Assembly: GCA_946481475.1 (NCBI GenBank)
Contig: CAMLOB010000318.1
Coordinates: forward strand, 1 to 5,482
Origin: an uncultured Chlorobiota bacterium
GTDB lineage: Bacteria > Bacteroidota > Kapaibacteriia > OLB7
Direction: 5' to 3'
DNA length: 5,482 nt
Both the position numbers and the translations under genes were made by a program. The notes under the pieces were generated by a model, which made no database searches, was not told where the DNA came from, and saw only the letters and a program-made list of their open reading frames with translations. Positions 1 through 5,482 of the stretch are shown piece after piece (positions within the stretch are counted from its first letter, which is position 1; every line of letters starts with the position of its first letter).

Positions 1-426
1 GGAATCGGCGCACTCTATGCCAGACTTTCCGGCGATGACGATCCGACCGACGACACGTTCGGTGCGTTCAACACGCTTTTTGCCACCAACCACAAGTTCT
101 ACGGTTACATGGACTATTTCCCCGGCGGCAACGGAACTGCCGGATTGCAGGACGTGGGGGTGACGACGCGGCTGAAGTTCTCCGATGATGTCTCGGCCGC
201 CCTCGACGGTCATCTGTTTACGACCGCCGTCGACCAGGGAGGGGGGACCGGACTCGGGAAGGAGATCGACGCAACCTTCGTCTGGAAGTATCACACGCAA
301 AACAACAGGAGTCACGCGACCTTTACCTTCGGCGCTTCGGTCTTCCTGGCCGATGAGCTGATGCGAAGCGTTGTCGGAGGCGACCTCGGATGGTGGGGTT
401 ACGGTATGATGACGGTCAACCTGTAG
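1..426 (+). CDS. Alginate-export-type outer-membrane beta-barrel protein, C-terminal fragment (5' end outside window)
   Basis: Frame 1 is open from the first base to a TAG stop at 424-426, giving the last 141 residues of a longer protein, so no start is visible. Seen: a segment FNTLFATNHKFYGYMD at fragment residues 23-38, then alternating polar/hydrophobic stretches (for example VTTRLKFSDDVSAALDGHLF, and later EIDATFVWKYHT and HATFTFGASVFLA) typical of antiparallel outer-membrane strands. The protein ends in an aromatic/Gly-rich segment, GWWGYGMMTVNL. From memory, the TNHKFYG.MD signature belongs to the alginate-export (AlgE-like) barrel family, common in Bacteroidota and relatives. Many of these are not shown to export alginate and may be general or anion-selective porins. 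It would sit in the outer membrane. The last residue is Leu rather than the classic terminal Phe. The family call is fairly secure; the substrate is unknown. Confidence 0.75.
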   Translation, partial: GIGALYARLSGDDDPTDDTFGAFNTLFATNHKFYGYMDYFPGGNGTAGLQDVGVTTRLKFSDDVSAALDGHLFTTAVDQGGGTGLGKEIDATFVWKYHTQNNRSHATFTFGASVFLADELMRSVVGGDLGWWGYGMMTVNL

Positions 427-484
427 AACCTGCCGAACGTTCACCCCGGAGTGGGGAGTATTGATTCAACTGTTCAGTATCGGG

Positions 485-489
485 AGGAG
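485..489 (+). promoter_or_regulatory. Ribosome binding site (AGGAG) setting the start at 497
   Basis: AGGAG lies 7 bases before the ATG at 497, inside a purine-rich run (482-496). The reading frame also extends upstream to a TTG at 461, but that codon has no comparable Shine-Dalgarno sequence, and the 12 extra residues would be encoded across the binding site itself. The ATG at 497 is therefore preferred. Confidence 0.75.
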
Positions 490-496
490 AGAGAAG

Positions 497-880
497 ATGA
501 AACTGCGTATTCGGGCAAACACGATCCGGCTTCGTCTCGGCCGTGAGGATCTGCGTCGTCTGGTCGAGCAGGGGAGCGTCACGGATGTTCTGCGATTCGG
601 TCCGGGCGAGGAGATGACGCTCTCCTACGGGGTGGAAGCTGCTTCGGGGATTTCCGGCTTCGACTGTCGCTACCGTCCGGGAGAAATCCGGGTGCTGATG
701 GCCGATGAACTGTGCCGTCGCCTGAACGATTCCGACGACGTCGGCTTTGAAGGGGAGATCGGCATCGGAGAGGGGATGACGTTGGGGCTGAACGTGGAGA
801 AGGATTTCGCCTGTCTGAAGCCGCGCGATCCCTCCGAAGATGAGGGGACGTTCCCCCATCCCGATGCGGTTGAAAACTGA
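497..880 (+). CDS. Small DUF7009-like protein of unknown function (127 aa)
   Basis: The protein starts MKLRIRANTIRLRLGREDL and ends in a charged tail, DEGTFPHPDAVEN. Seen: an N-terminal strand-rich MK.RI...TIR.RL motif, a central region with LSYGVEA and an acidic stretch, then VGFEGEIGIGEGMTLGLNVEKDFACL near residues 89-113, with Cys in FACL. From memory this pattern (MKIRIKGNSIRLRL..., VGF, VEKDF.CL, followed by an E/D-rich FP.P tail) matches the DUF7009 family of Bacteroidota and relatives, and the length is about usual. The protein has no signal peptide, membrane segment or catalytic motif, so it is probably cytoplasmic. It lies 70 bases after the barrel gene and 120 bases before the TPR gene, both on the same strand. 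The function is unknown; the family assignment rests on pattern memory, not a search. Confidence 0.8.
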   Translation: MKLRIRANTIRLRLGREDLRRLVEQGSVTDVLRFGPGEEMTLSYGVEAASGISGFDCRYRPGEIRVLMADELCRRLNDSDDVGFEGEIGIGEGMTLGLNVEKDFACLKPRDPSEDEGTFPHPDAVEN

Positions 881-974
881 TCGGGGTTTCCCGTCCCGTG
901 TTTCCGCCACTGACGCCGGAACAAGCCTTTCCATCCGGATGAACAGTTGTAGATTCGTCCCGCACACACTTCAC

Positions 975-986
975 ATGAACGTTCAT
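975..986 (+). promoter_or_regulatory. 12-bp perfect palindrome ATGAACGTTCAT, possible operator
   Basis: This is a perfect inverted repeat ending one base before the probable ribosome binding site of the gene starting at 1001. Its core GAACGTTC recurs at 435-442, in the gap ahead of the gene starting at 497. A dimeric regulator could bind here, but a palindrome of this length can also arise by chance, and the regulatory role is inference. Confidence 0.25.
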
Positions 987-1000
987 CAGGATATACTGCC

Positions 1001-1672
1001 ATGAAGTTTGATCCGGAAAATCCCGTCGTCCGTCTCTGCGCGGCGGGGATGGAACTGGAGGGGCTGGGAGATCGGGAGGGGGCCGACCGGCGTTTTCAGG
1101 AGGCGTGGGAGATCGCCTCGAACGATTTCGAAGCCTTTACCGCCGCCCACTATCTGGCCCGCAACCGGAGCGATCCGGCCGAGGCGCTCCGCTGGAACCG
1201 GGAGGCGCTGGAGCGGGCGCGTGGACTCGACGGGGTGAAGGAACATCTTCCCTCCCTCTGTCTCAATCTCGGTCACTCATACGAAGTGATGGGTGAAAGA
1301 GAAAAGGCCGAATCGTTCTATCGCGAGGGGGCCGATCATGCCTCCGGTCTTCCGGCCGGACCCTACGGCGACATGATCCGCTCCGGCATTGCCGAAGGCC
1401 TGCGAAGAGTGGGGAGCGACGCGGTCCGGATCGAAGGACTGGACGAACTGATCGACGAGTGGTGCGAGCGGCGCGACCTGAAATCCCTTGCGATGATCCT
1501 CCCGGCCCGGGTCGGCTACCTCGGCTCGCGTGACGACATCGCCCGGATCTCCAGCGCACTCAGCCGTCTCGCCGCCACCGGCGGATTGCCTGATGGTGAA
1601 CGGAAGAGGGTGGAGGATGTGATCGCCCGATGCGTTGAGATGGTTCGCTCCGGAGACGAGGAATCGGTGTAG
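1001..1672 (+). CDS. TPR-containing protein with a second C-terminal helical domain (223 aa)
   Basis: The ATG at 1001 follows AGGA at 988-991 with 9 bases between, a normal start. Seen: three TPR-like helical hairpins at about residues 8-41, 44-75 and 84-117. The third is the clearest, with LNLGHSYEVMGEREKAESFY matching the TPR spacing of small and aromatic residues. A bridging motif, PYGDMIRSGIAEGL (121-134), follows. A separate helical segment (about 146-215) begins LDELIDEWCERRDLKSLAMI and contains LPARVGYLG. There is no signal peptide, so it is probably a cytoplasmic protein-protein interaction module. From memory, the N-terminal pattern (M.F.P.NPVV.LC..GM, then ARN..P.E.L.WN..AL) recurs in Bacteroidota TPR proteins, some fused to other domains such as rifampin ADP-ribosyltransferase; that domain is not present here. 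The partner and role are unknown. Confidence 0.82.
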   Translation: MKFDPENPVVRLCAAGMELEGLGDREGADRRFQEAWEIASNDFEAFTAAHYLARNRSDPAEALRWNREALERARGLDGVKEHLPSLCLNLGHSYEVMGEREKAESFYREGADHASGLPAGPYGDMIRSGIAEGLRRVGSDAVRIEGLDELIDEWCERRDLKSLAMILPARVGYLGSRDDIARISSALSRLAATGGLPDGERKRVEDVIARCVEMVRSGDEESV

Positions 1673-1697
1673 TCGTTCCGACACGCAATCTTTTCCG

Positions 1698-1736
1698 ATC
1701 TGTGCAAATCCGTCCGATCCGCGTCATCCGTGTACC
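1698..1736. repeat. Degenerate short tandem repeat, ATCYGYSY-type units of 9-11 bases
   Basis: Four consecutive units begin with ATC: ATCTGTGCAA, ATCCGTCCG, ATCCGCGTC and ATCCGTGTACC. From memory, very similar strings (forms of ATCCGTGTAATCCGTGTCATCCGTGTACCA) are dispersed in intergenic DNA of many environmental bacteria. They often give spurious translated peptides rich in I-R-V or N-P. Whether it is dispersed in this genome cannot be seen from one window. Confidence 0.6.
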
Positions 1737-1773
1737 ATTGATCGGGCACTCCCTTGCATCCGCCACATTCCCG

Positions 1774-1787
1774 ATTGCACATTGCAC
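1774..1787. repeat. Tandem heptamer ATTGCAC x2
   Basis: Two perfect, abutting copies of ATTGCAC lie 37 bases after the ATC-phased repeat and form part of the same low-complexity gap. No function is evident. Confidence 0.45.
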
Positions 1788-1820
1788 GATCCGACCCCAC
1801 CCAACCCACGAATTCCCGAA

Positions 1821-1854
1821 AAAGAGAGAGCCGACCCGTTCCGGCTCTCTCTTT
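1821..1854 (+). terminator. 13-bp perfect hairpin, probable rho-independent terminator
   Basis: AAAGAGAGAGCCG (1821-1833) pairs perfectly with CGGCTCTCTCTTT (1842-1854) around an 8-base loop. The descending arm ends in only TTT before GCATTC, so the U-tract is short on the + strand. The ascending arm is preceded by two more A residues, giving five T residues on the opposite strand, so it could act in both directions. It lies about 150 bases after the TPR gene and 56 bases before the lipoprotein ATG, so it would separate the two transcription units. Confidence 0.6.
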
Positions 1855-1897
1855 GCATTCCTCTCCGTCACCGATTCCCGCATTCACTTTTCATAAC

Positions 1898-1903
1898 GGA
1901 GAG
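1898..1903 (+). promoter_or_regulatory. Ribosome binding site (GGAGAG) setting the start at 1911
   Basis: GGAGAG ends 7 bases before the ATG at 1911. It selects this codon over the in-frame ATG at 1635, which lies within the TPR gene. The choice is reinforced by the lipoprotein signal peptide that begins at 1911. Confidence 0.7.
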
Positions 1904-1910
1904 CATCGCC

Positions 1911-2951
1911 ATGAGACACGCAATTGCAATCTGCCTGATCGTTCCGCTGATGATTATTGCCTGCGATGGACAAAGGGATAGACGGGTCAAGGACCACCCG
2001 CCACGTCGTATCCGTTCGGTGATGAGTTGGGAGAGGAGTCTGGTGGACGGTCTTTCCGTCGGTGTTGATGCTGGTTGTTTCTCCTCTAGAGAGGAATATG
2101 ATTCGGGTCAAGTCGTGATGCCGGTGCGTATGACTACCTATGATACGGCAGGAAGAACAATGTCGGAATTCGAGCTTTCTTTCTACCCTAATTCGGATCT
2201 GGGTGACGACTTCGGTCCGCAGATATACTGCAACCTCTTATCCTTGCCGAGTTGTTCAGTTCGACAGGCTTTCTACTTTTATACTCCCGACAAGGAAAGG
2301 GTGAGCGAGATCCGATGCTTTGAAGGGACCGTTAATCTGGGGGCAAATTTCATCGCTGACCTGTTCAGTCTTTTCTCGGATTCCGGTATAACAGAAAGGG
2401 AGTACTATTTCTATAACCATCGTGGAGATACTGATCGCATTGAAGCAGTTTGGACCGAGACGGGAAATCGGACAGTGCGGGCACGCTTTCTGTATAACAC
2501 CGCAGGTCGGCTTGAGAGTACGATCATTCCGCTTCCGATGCTGCTTGGTAGTGACAGATACTACGATACCGTACACTACCATTACGATGACTGGATAGAC
2601 GACAACAGAGTGACAAGACTCGATTCATGCTGGTACTCGGTTCTCTTTGTCTACGGTAAAAATGGAGAGATGAGCAAAAGAATAATTCTTGATCCGTTCA
2701 AAAATTATGGTGGCGAAACGAAGATTGAATGGTATCAGGGAATTGGTAGAGTAGAACGTCGCTTCGGATCAACAGGAGAGCTTCTGGACCAGACACTGTT
2801 TGATGTGTACGGATTGCCTCTCCTCTCATGGATATGGAACCGTAGGGCGGACTATGGTGCCTCCGGATTTGCCCCTGTCATCTGGTCTGGTGTCGACGAC
2901 TCCGACACCCGCCCACTTCTTATCAAAGAATACCACTACGAATGGTGGTAA
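1911..2951 (+). CDS. Lipoprotein with YD/RHS-like repeat segments (346 aa), unknown function
   Basis: Seen: a type II signal peptide with n-region MRH, a hydrophobic run and lipobox I-I-A-C with the lipidated Cys at residue 18. A basic stretch follows (QRDRRVKDHPPRRIR), then a soluble Tyr/Asp-rich domain. Repeated YD-like motifs occur at YDTAGR (77-82), YNHRGD (168-173), YNTAGR (195-200) and YGKNGE (248-253), with a last degenerate one near 286-303 (STGELLDQTLFDVYGLPL). They alternate with strand-like segments, as in RHS/YD-repeat beta structures. The protein is far too short for a full RHS toxin shell and has no toxin-like C-terminal domain. It should be membrane-anchored on the periplasmic side or at the surface. 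GC is about 40-50% in sampled rows, against about 60-65% in neighbours, and AGA, ATA and AAA codons are more frequent, suggesting recent acquisition or relaxed selection. I recognise no named family. Confidence 0.8.
   Translation: MRHAIAICLIVPLMIIACDGQRDRRVKDHPPRRIRSVMSWERSLVDGLSVGVDAGCFSSREEYDSGQVVMPVRMTTYDTAGRTMSEFELSFYPNSDLGDDFGPQIYCNLLSLPSCSVRQAFYFYTPDKERVSEIRCFEGTVNLGANFIADLFSLFSDSGITEREYYFYNHRGDTDRIEAVWTETGNRTVRARFLYNTAGRLESTIIPLPMLLGSDRYYDTVHYHYDDWIDDNRVTRLDSCWYSVLFVYGKNGEMSKRIILDPFKNYGGETKIEWYQGIGRVERRFGSTGELLDQTLFDVYGLPLLSWIWNRRADYGASGFAPVIWSGVDDSDTRPLLIKEYHYEWW
2931..2950 (-). terminator. Weak hairpin with T-rich tail, possible terminator of the heparinase-like gene
   Basis: On the minus strand, TACCAC and GTGGTA form a 6-bp stem with an 8-base loop, starting 5 bases after the TAG of the heparinase-like gene and followed by TTCTTTG. 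It lies within the last codons of the convergent lipoprotein gene. The stem is short, so the call is tentative. Confidence 0.25.
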
Positions 2952-2955
2952 ACCC

Positions 2956-5482
2956 CTACCGCACCATCACATACTTCCGCGAATCGACCCGCCTTCCTTC
3001 GCTGAAGAGTGCGATGATGTAGACCCCTTCCGGCAACTCGGCGACCGGGAGGATCGGGGAGTCGCTGTCGGGGAGGATCCGCCGTCCGGTCAGGTCGAAG
3101 ACGGCGATCTCCATTTCGTCCGGAGTTGTTCCCGCGATCTCCAGGAAGAGATGTTCGTCGTCCAGTCGTCTGATGCCGGCGATGCGGGTCTCCCGTGAGG
3201 CGATATTCGGGTCGTCTGCGGTCAGTCCCTGCAGCATGGAGAAATAGCCTCCCTCCTGCAGATCGATGGCGATTCGTCCGGTGGCCCAGAGGATATGCCA
3301 TTCACGCACTCCTTTGCCTGTGACTTCATGGGGAATGAAATCGATGCCGATAAAGATGAATCCGGAGTCTTTGCAGTACCCCTGATATCCGGAGGTTCCG
3401 GGTACGATCGCCAGATCAGTGCGAACACTGCTCGACAGGAGTTCCCTACCGTCATAACTCAGCGTCTTGCCGTTGCGCATGAACATCTTTGTCGGGAATC
3501 CGGAGAACGGTTCGATCCTCAGCAGAGCCAGCGGCGCATCGGTGCCGATCTCTCCCGGCAGAGCGGTTGCCAATGGAGAAACCGTTCGGAATGTCGTGTC
3601 CGCACCGACGGTGATAACCGTGTGGTCCGGCAGTCTGGTCACCATCGTTGTGCTCCCCTCTTCGACGGTCGATTCCAATTCCTGGTCGTTACTCAGGGAT
3701 CGCGGCACGAGGGCCGAGAGGAATTGCCGGTCCTTTCCGGCGCTCCGCAGCCGCAGGACCGTGTGGTTCTCCGTGCTGTCGTACGCAACTTCATGCGGTG
3801 CGGTCTCGGCCCGGAAGTCTGTCGAACCGTCGCTTGCAGCGATGTGGGTCGAGAGAGCATGTCCATCCCGGTACCACATAGCTTCGCGATCGTCGAAGTT
3901 CTCCAGAAACAGGCCGGACGATGGCGGACCTTCACCGGCGAGTCCGTTGCCGTGAAGCTGCCACGTGTATTCATGTTCTTCGTCGGAGGTAAGGAAGTCG
4001 GCGATGACTATCGTTCTCAGGTCCAGAAAGAGAACATCCCGCCTGATCTTCGCACCCCGATATCCGGTCGTCACCGAACCGAAACCGAGGTGATCATCCA
4101 GATTGAACGTATCCCCGATCCATGCATCGGCATCGTTCGCCGCGCCGGGCGTACCGATTGCCGGTCCGTCGCCGTCAACCAGAATCATGTTGTGGTTTGC
4201 GGCTTTTCCCACCTCTTCCCGCCGGTCGTAGCCGACATAGCCGGGATCCAGCGCCATCATCTCTCCTCCCACGCCGAGCATAAAACTTCCGGCGTCAGCC
4301 TGATTGTGTCCCCCGCCGGACTCACGCGGAAGACCATGTTCTCCGGACATGTGGAAGTACAGAGTATGCGAAGGGAAAGGGAGGAACAGGCGGAAGATCA
4401 GATTACCGGCTTCAGGCATGGCGACGAGATGGTGAGGCTCGTAGGTCTGCTTCGGCACGATTCCGGCGGCAAGGAAGTTTGCCCGCATGTCAACGGTGGA
4501 GTGTAATTCCCTTTGCAGGGTTGTTTTGTTTGAAGTGATCGGCCAGACATATTTCTGTTCTCCTGTCAGGGCAAGTTCGGGGAAGCCTTCGTTGACGAAC
4601 GTATCCTCGAGCGGGGGGAGCAGTCCTTCCGGCGTCCGGAGGCGGTAGATCCATTCCCAGAGAAGCTCATAGTCCGGATCGTGAAACGGATGGCGGATCG
4701 TTCGCTCCGAACCGTTGAAGTCAACCCCGATCTCTCCGTCAGGCAGGACGTGGCCGAGCGAACGGAAGAAGGGGAGAAGGTTCAGCGAGGCGTAGCGGAG
4801 GTAGTGAGGGCCTTCGGCGTAGCCCGCGATCACACCCGGCTCGGAGAGTCTGCGCGATTCGTCACGCCAGAAAAGATTGTCGATGTTCCAGAGGGCGGTC
4901 TTGATCCAGCTCTGCGGCTGCCGGTTCGGGTCGACGTCTCCCACATCGTTCAGCACTACCGCCGCCATGCCGAGGGCTGCGGCCGTCATCAGCGCGTGAT
5001 TGTTTTTGATTGTGGTGAAGAAGGAGAGTCCGGCAACGGAGAGCGTCGCCTCGCGGTGGAGATTCCCCGCAAAGTCCTGCAGCAGGTTGCGCGCCGCCAC
5101 AAGCGAGTCCTTCGGCACTCCGGCCCCGAGGGCCATATCGTAGGCGCAGAGATAGTCGATCAGTTCCTTCGATCTCCACTGCCATTCGGTATACTCCAGC
5201 GCGGTCTCCACGTCCGGATTGATCGTGCGCAGAAGTTCCAGGAGCGTTTCCCGAATCGCCGCTCGCTCCGCCGGATCCAGCGGCTGCACTTCACTCCCCG
5301 ATATTCCCCTGTCGACCAGCAGAACGAACGCGGCATTCTTTGCAAATCCGGCCCGGCCTCTCCGTCCGTTGCTCGTCCCGTTCTCCTGCGGCGGCATTTT
5401 CCCCCACACATCGTACCAGAGAGAGGTGAATAACTCACCGAGCGGTTTTACCCCGATGATTTCCCGCACGACGTCGACCTCG
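2956..5482 (-). CDS. Heparinase II/III-family (polysaccharide lyase-like) protein with T9SS-type C-terminal sorting tail, 5' partial
   Basis: The frame ends at TAG (2958-2956) and is open to the right edge. A GTG at 5469 is possible, but four more codons (E-V-D-V) precede it with no ribosome binding site or signal peptide, so the true start is outside. Numbering residues from that GTG, 837 are visible. Residues about 40-330 are helical, like the alpha/alpha toroid of these lyases, with KNNHALMTAAALG (155-167) and GYAEGPHYLRYA (216-227). The first resembles the Asn-His pair and the second the catalytic-Tyr region of related lyases. From about 345 comes a beta-sandwich with GGGHNQADAGSF (385-396) and LDPGY (407-411), the family's His/metal-site region. 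Residues about 787-837 (FDLTGRRIL..., LPEGVYII, SRKYVMVR) match a type IX secretion sorting domain. It is probably a secreted or surface-attached enzyme acting on uronic-acid-containing polysaccharide by beta-elimination. The substrate cannot be told. Confidence 0.85.
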   Translation of the reverse strand, partial: EVDVVREIIGVKPLGELFTSLWYDVWGKMPPQENGTSNGRRGRAGFAKNAAFVLLVDRGISGSEVQPLDPAERAAIRETLLELLRTINPDVETALEYTEWQWRSKELIDYLCAYDMALGAGVPKDSLVAARNLLQDFAGNLHREATLSVAGLSFFTTIKNNHALMTAAALGMAAVVLNDVGDVDPNRQPQSWIKTALWNIDNLFWRDESRRLSEPGVIAGYAEGPHYLRYASLNLLPFFRSLGHVLPDGEIGVDFNGSERTIRHPFHDPDYELLWEWIYRLRTPEGLLPPLEDTFVNEGFPELALTGEQKYVWPITSNKTTLQRELHSTVDMRANFLAAGIVPKQTYEPHHLVAMPEAGNLIFRLFLPFPSHTLYFHMSGEHGLPRESGGGHNQADAGSFMLGVGGEMMALDPGYVGYDRREEVGKAANHNMILVDGDGPAIGTPGAANDADAWIGDTFNLDDHLGFGSVTTGYRGAKIRRDVLFLDLRTIVIADFLTSDEEHEYTWQLHGNGLAGEGPPSSGLFLENFDDREAMWYRDGHALSTHIAASDGSTDFRAETAPHEVAYDSTENHTVLRLRSAGKDRQFLSALVPRSLSNDQELESTVEEGSTTMVTRLPDHTVITVGADTTFRTVSPLATALPGEIGTDAPLALLRIEPFSGFPTKMFMRNGKTLSYDGRELLSSSVRTDLAIVPGTSGYQGYCKDSGFIFIGIDFIPHEVTGKGVREWHILWATGRIAIDLQEGGYFSMLQGLTADDPNIASRETRIAGIRRLDDEHLFLEIAGTTPDEMEIAVFDLTGRRILPDSDSPILPVAELPEGVYIIALFSEGRRVDSRKYVMVR

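Larger units (their letters stand above)
1673..1910. other. Non-coding gap of 238 bases with repeats and a hairpin
   Basis: This lies between the TPR gene and the lipoprotein gene. Frames stay open through it, and the lipoprotein frame runs upstream to 1635. However, the predicted residues are rich in Pro, His, Arg and Ser and resemble no protein, and the upstream start overlaps the TPR gene. The content is a degenerate ATC-phased repeat, a tandem heptamer and a terminator-like hairpin, listed separately. I see no tRNA and no convincing promoter for the gene at 1911. Confidence 0.7.

Noticed and set aside
923..957. A Bacteroidota-like promoter (TAGATTCG at 950-957 with TTTC upstream) for the TPR gene
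   Set aside because: The -7-like box differs from TAnnTTTG by one base, but the -33-like box and spacing fit poorly. Too weak to annotate.
416..967. A 183-codon minus-strand frame across the DUF7009-like gene
   Set aside because: It overlaps a better-supported gene with a strong ribosome binding site, and its product looks like a shadow translation without domain signals.
1698..1787. A CRISPR array
   Set aside because: The repeats are short, directly abutting and degenerate, with no spacers of uniform length and no cas genes nearby.
1635..1910. An N-terminal extension of the lipoprotein gene from the ATG at 1635
   Set aside because: It overlaps the TPR gene and translates the repeats. It would also bury the lipoprotein signal peptide, whereas the ATG at 1911 has a good ribosome binding site.
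1911..2951. An RHS polymorphic toxin
   Set aside because: Only a handful of degenerate YD motifs in 346 residues. There is no RHS core boundary motif, no C-terminal toxin domain and no adjacent immunity gene.
3295..4506. A 403-codon open frame on the + strand antisense to the heparinase-like gene
   Set aside because: Its translation has no recognisable motif, and the opposite strand carries clear family motifs throughout this interval. Long antisense frames are expected in GC-rich coding DNA.
4681..5433. A 250-codon + strand frame opposite the N-terminal part of the heparinase-like gene
   Set aside because: Arg/Val/Glu-rich composition without motifs, antisense to a conserved lyase region. 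Judged a shadow.

Overview
The window looks like ordinary chromosome from a GC-rich member of the Bacteroidota/Chlorobiota side of the FCB group. Three things point there: a type IX secretion (T9SS)-like C-terminal sorting tail on a large carbohydrate-active protein, a C-terminal fragment of an alginate-export-type outer-membrane barrel, and a small protein that reads like the DUF7009 family. Most genes have about 60-65% GC in the rows I counted by hand. Phylum-level placement is inference; I cannot name a species.

Layout, left to right. Positions 1-426 (+) are the 3' end of the barrel gene. Positions 497-880 (+) encode a 127-aa DUF7009-like protein behind a strong ribosome binding site. Positions 1001-1672 (+) encode a 223-aa protein with an N-terminal TPR region and a second helical domain. 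Positions 1673-1910 are non-coding and hold a degenerate ATC-phased repeat (1698-1736), a tandem ATTGCAC repeat (1774-1787) and a 13-bp perfect hairpin (1821-1854). Positions 1911-2951 (+) encode a 346-aa lipoprotein with YD/RHS-like segments and clearly lower GC than its neighbours. Positions 2956-5482 (-) hold a heparinase II/III-family protein with the T9SS-like tail. It converges on the lipoprotein gene with a 4-base gap, and its 5' end lies outside the window.

The three leftmost genes point the same way with short gaps (70 and 120 bases) and may be partly co-transcribed, though their predicted roles do not form an obvious pathway. The barrel and the heparinase-like protein could both handle polyanionic polysaccharides at the cell envelope, but they are separated by unrelated genes on opposite strands, so a joint polysaccharide-use role is only a hypothesis. 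I found no rRNA, tRNA, CRISPR array, transposase, integrase or defence module, and no convincing evidence of an undescribed multi-gene system. The best leads are the low-GC YD-repeat lipoprotein, the intergenic repeat cluster, a palindrome shared upstream of two genes, and the secreted heparinase-like enzyme of unknown specificity.
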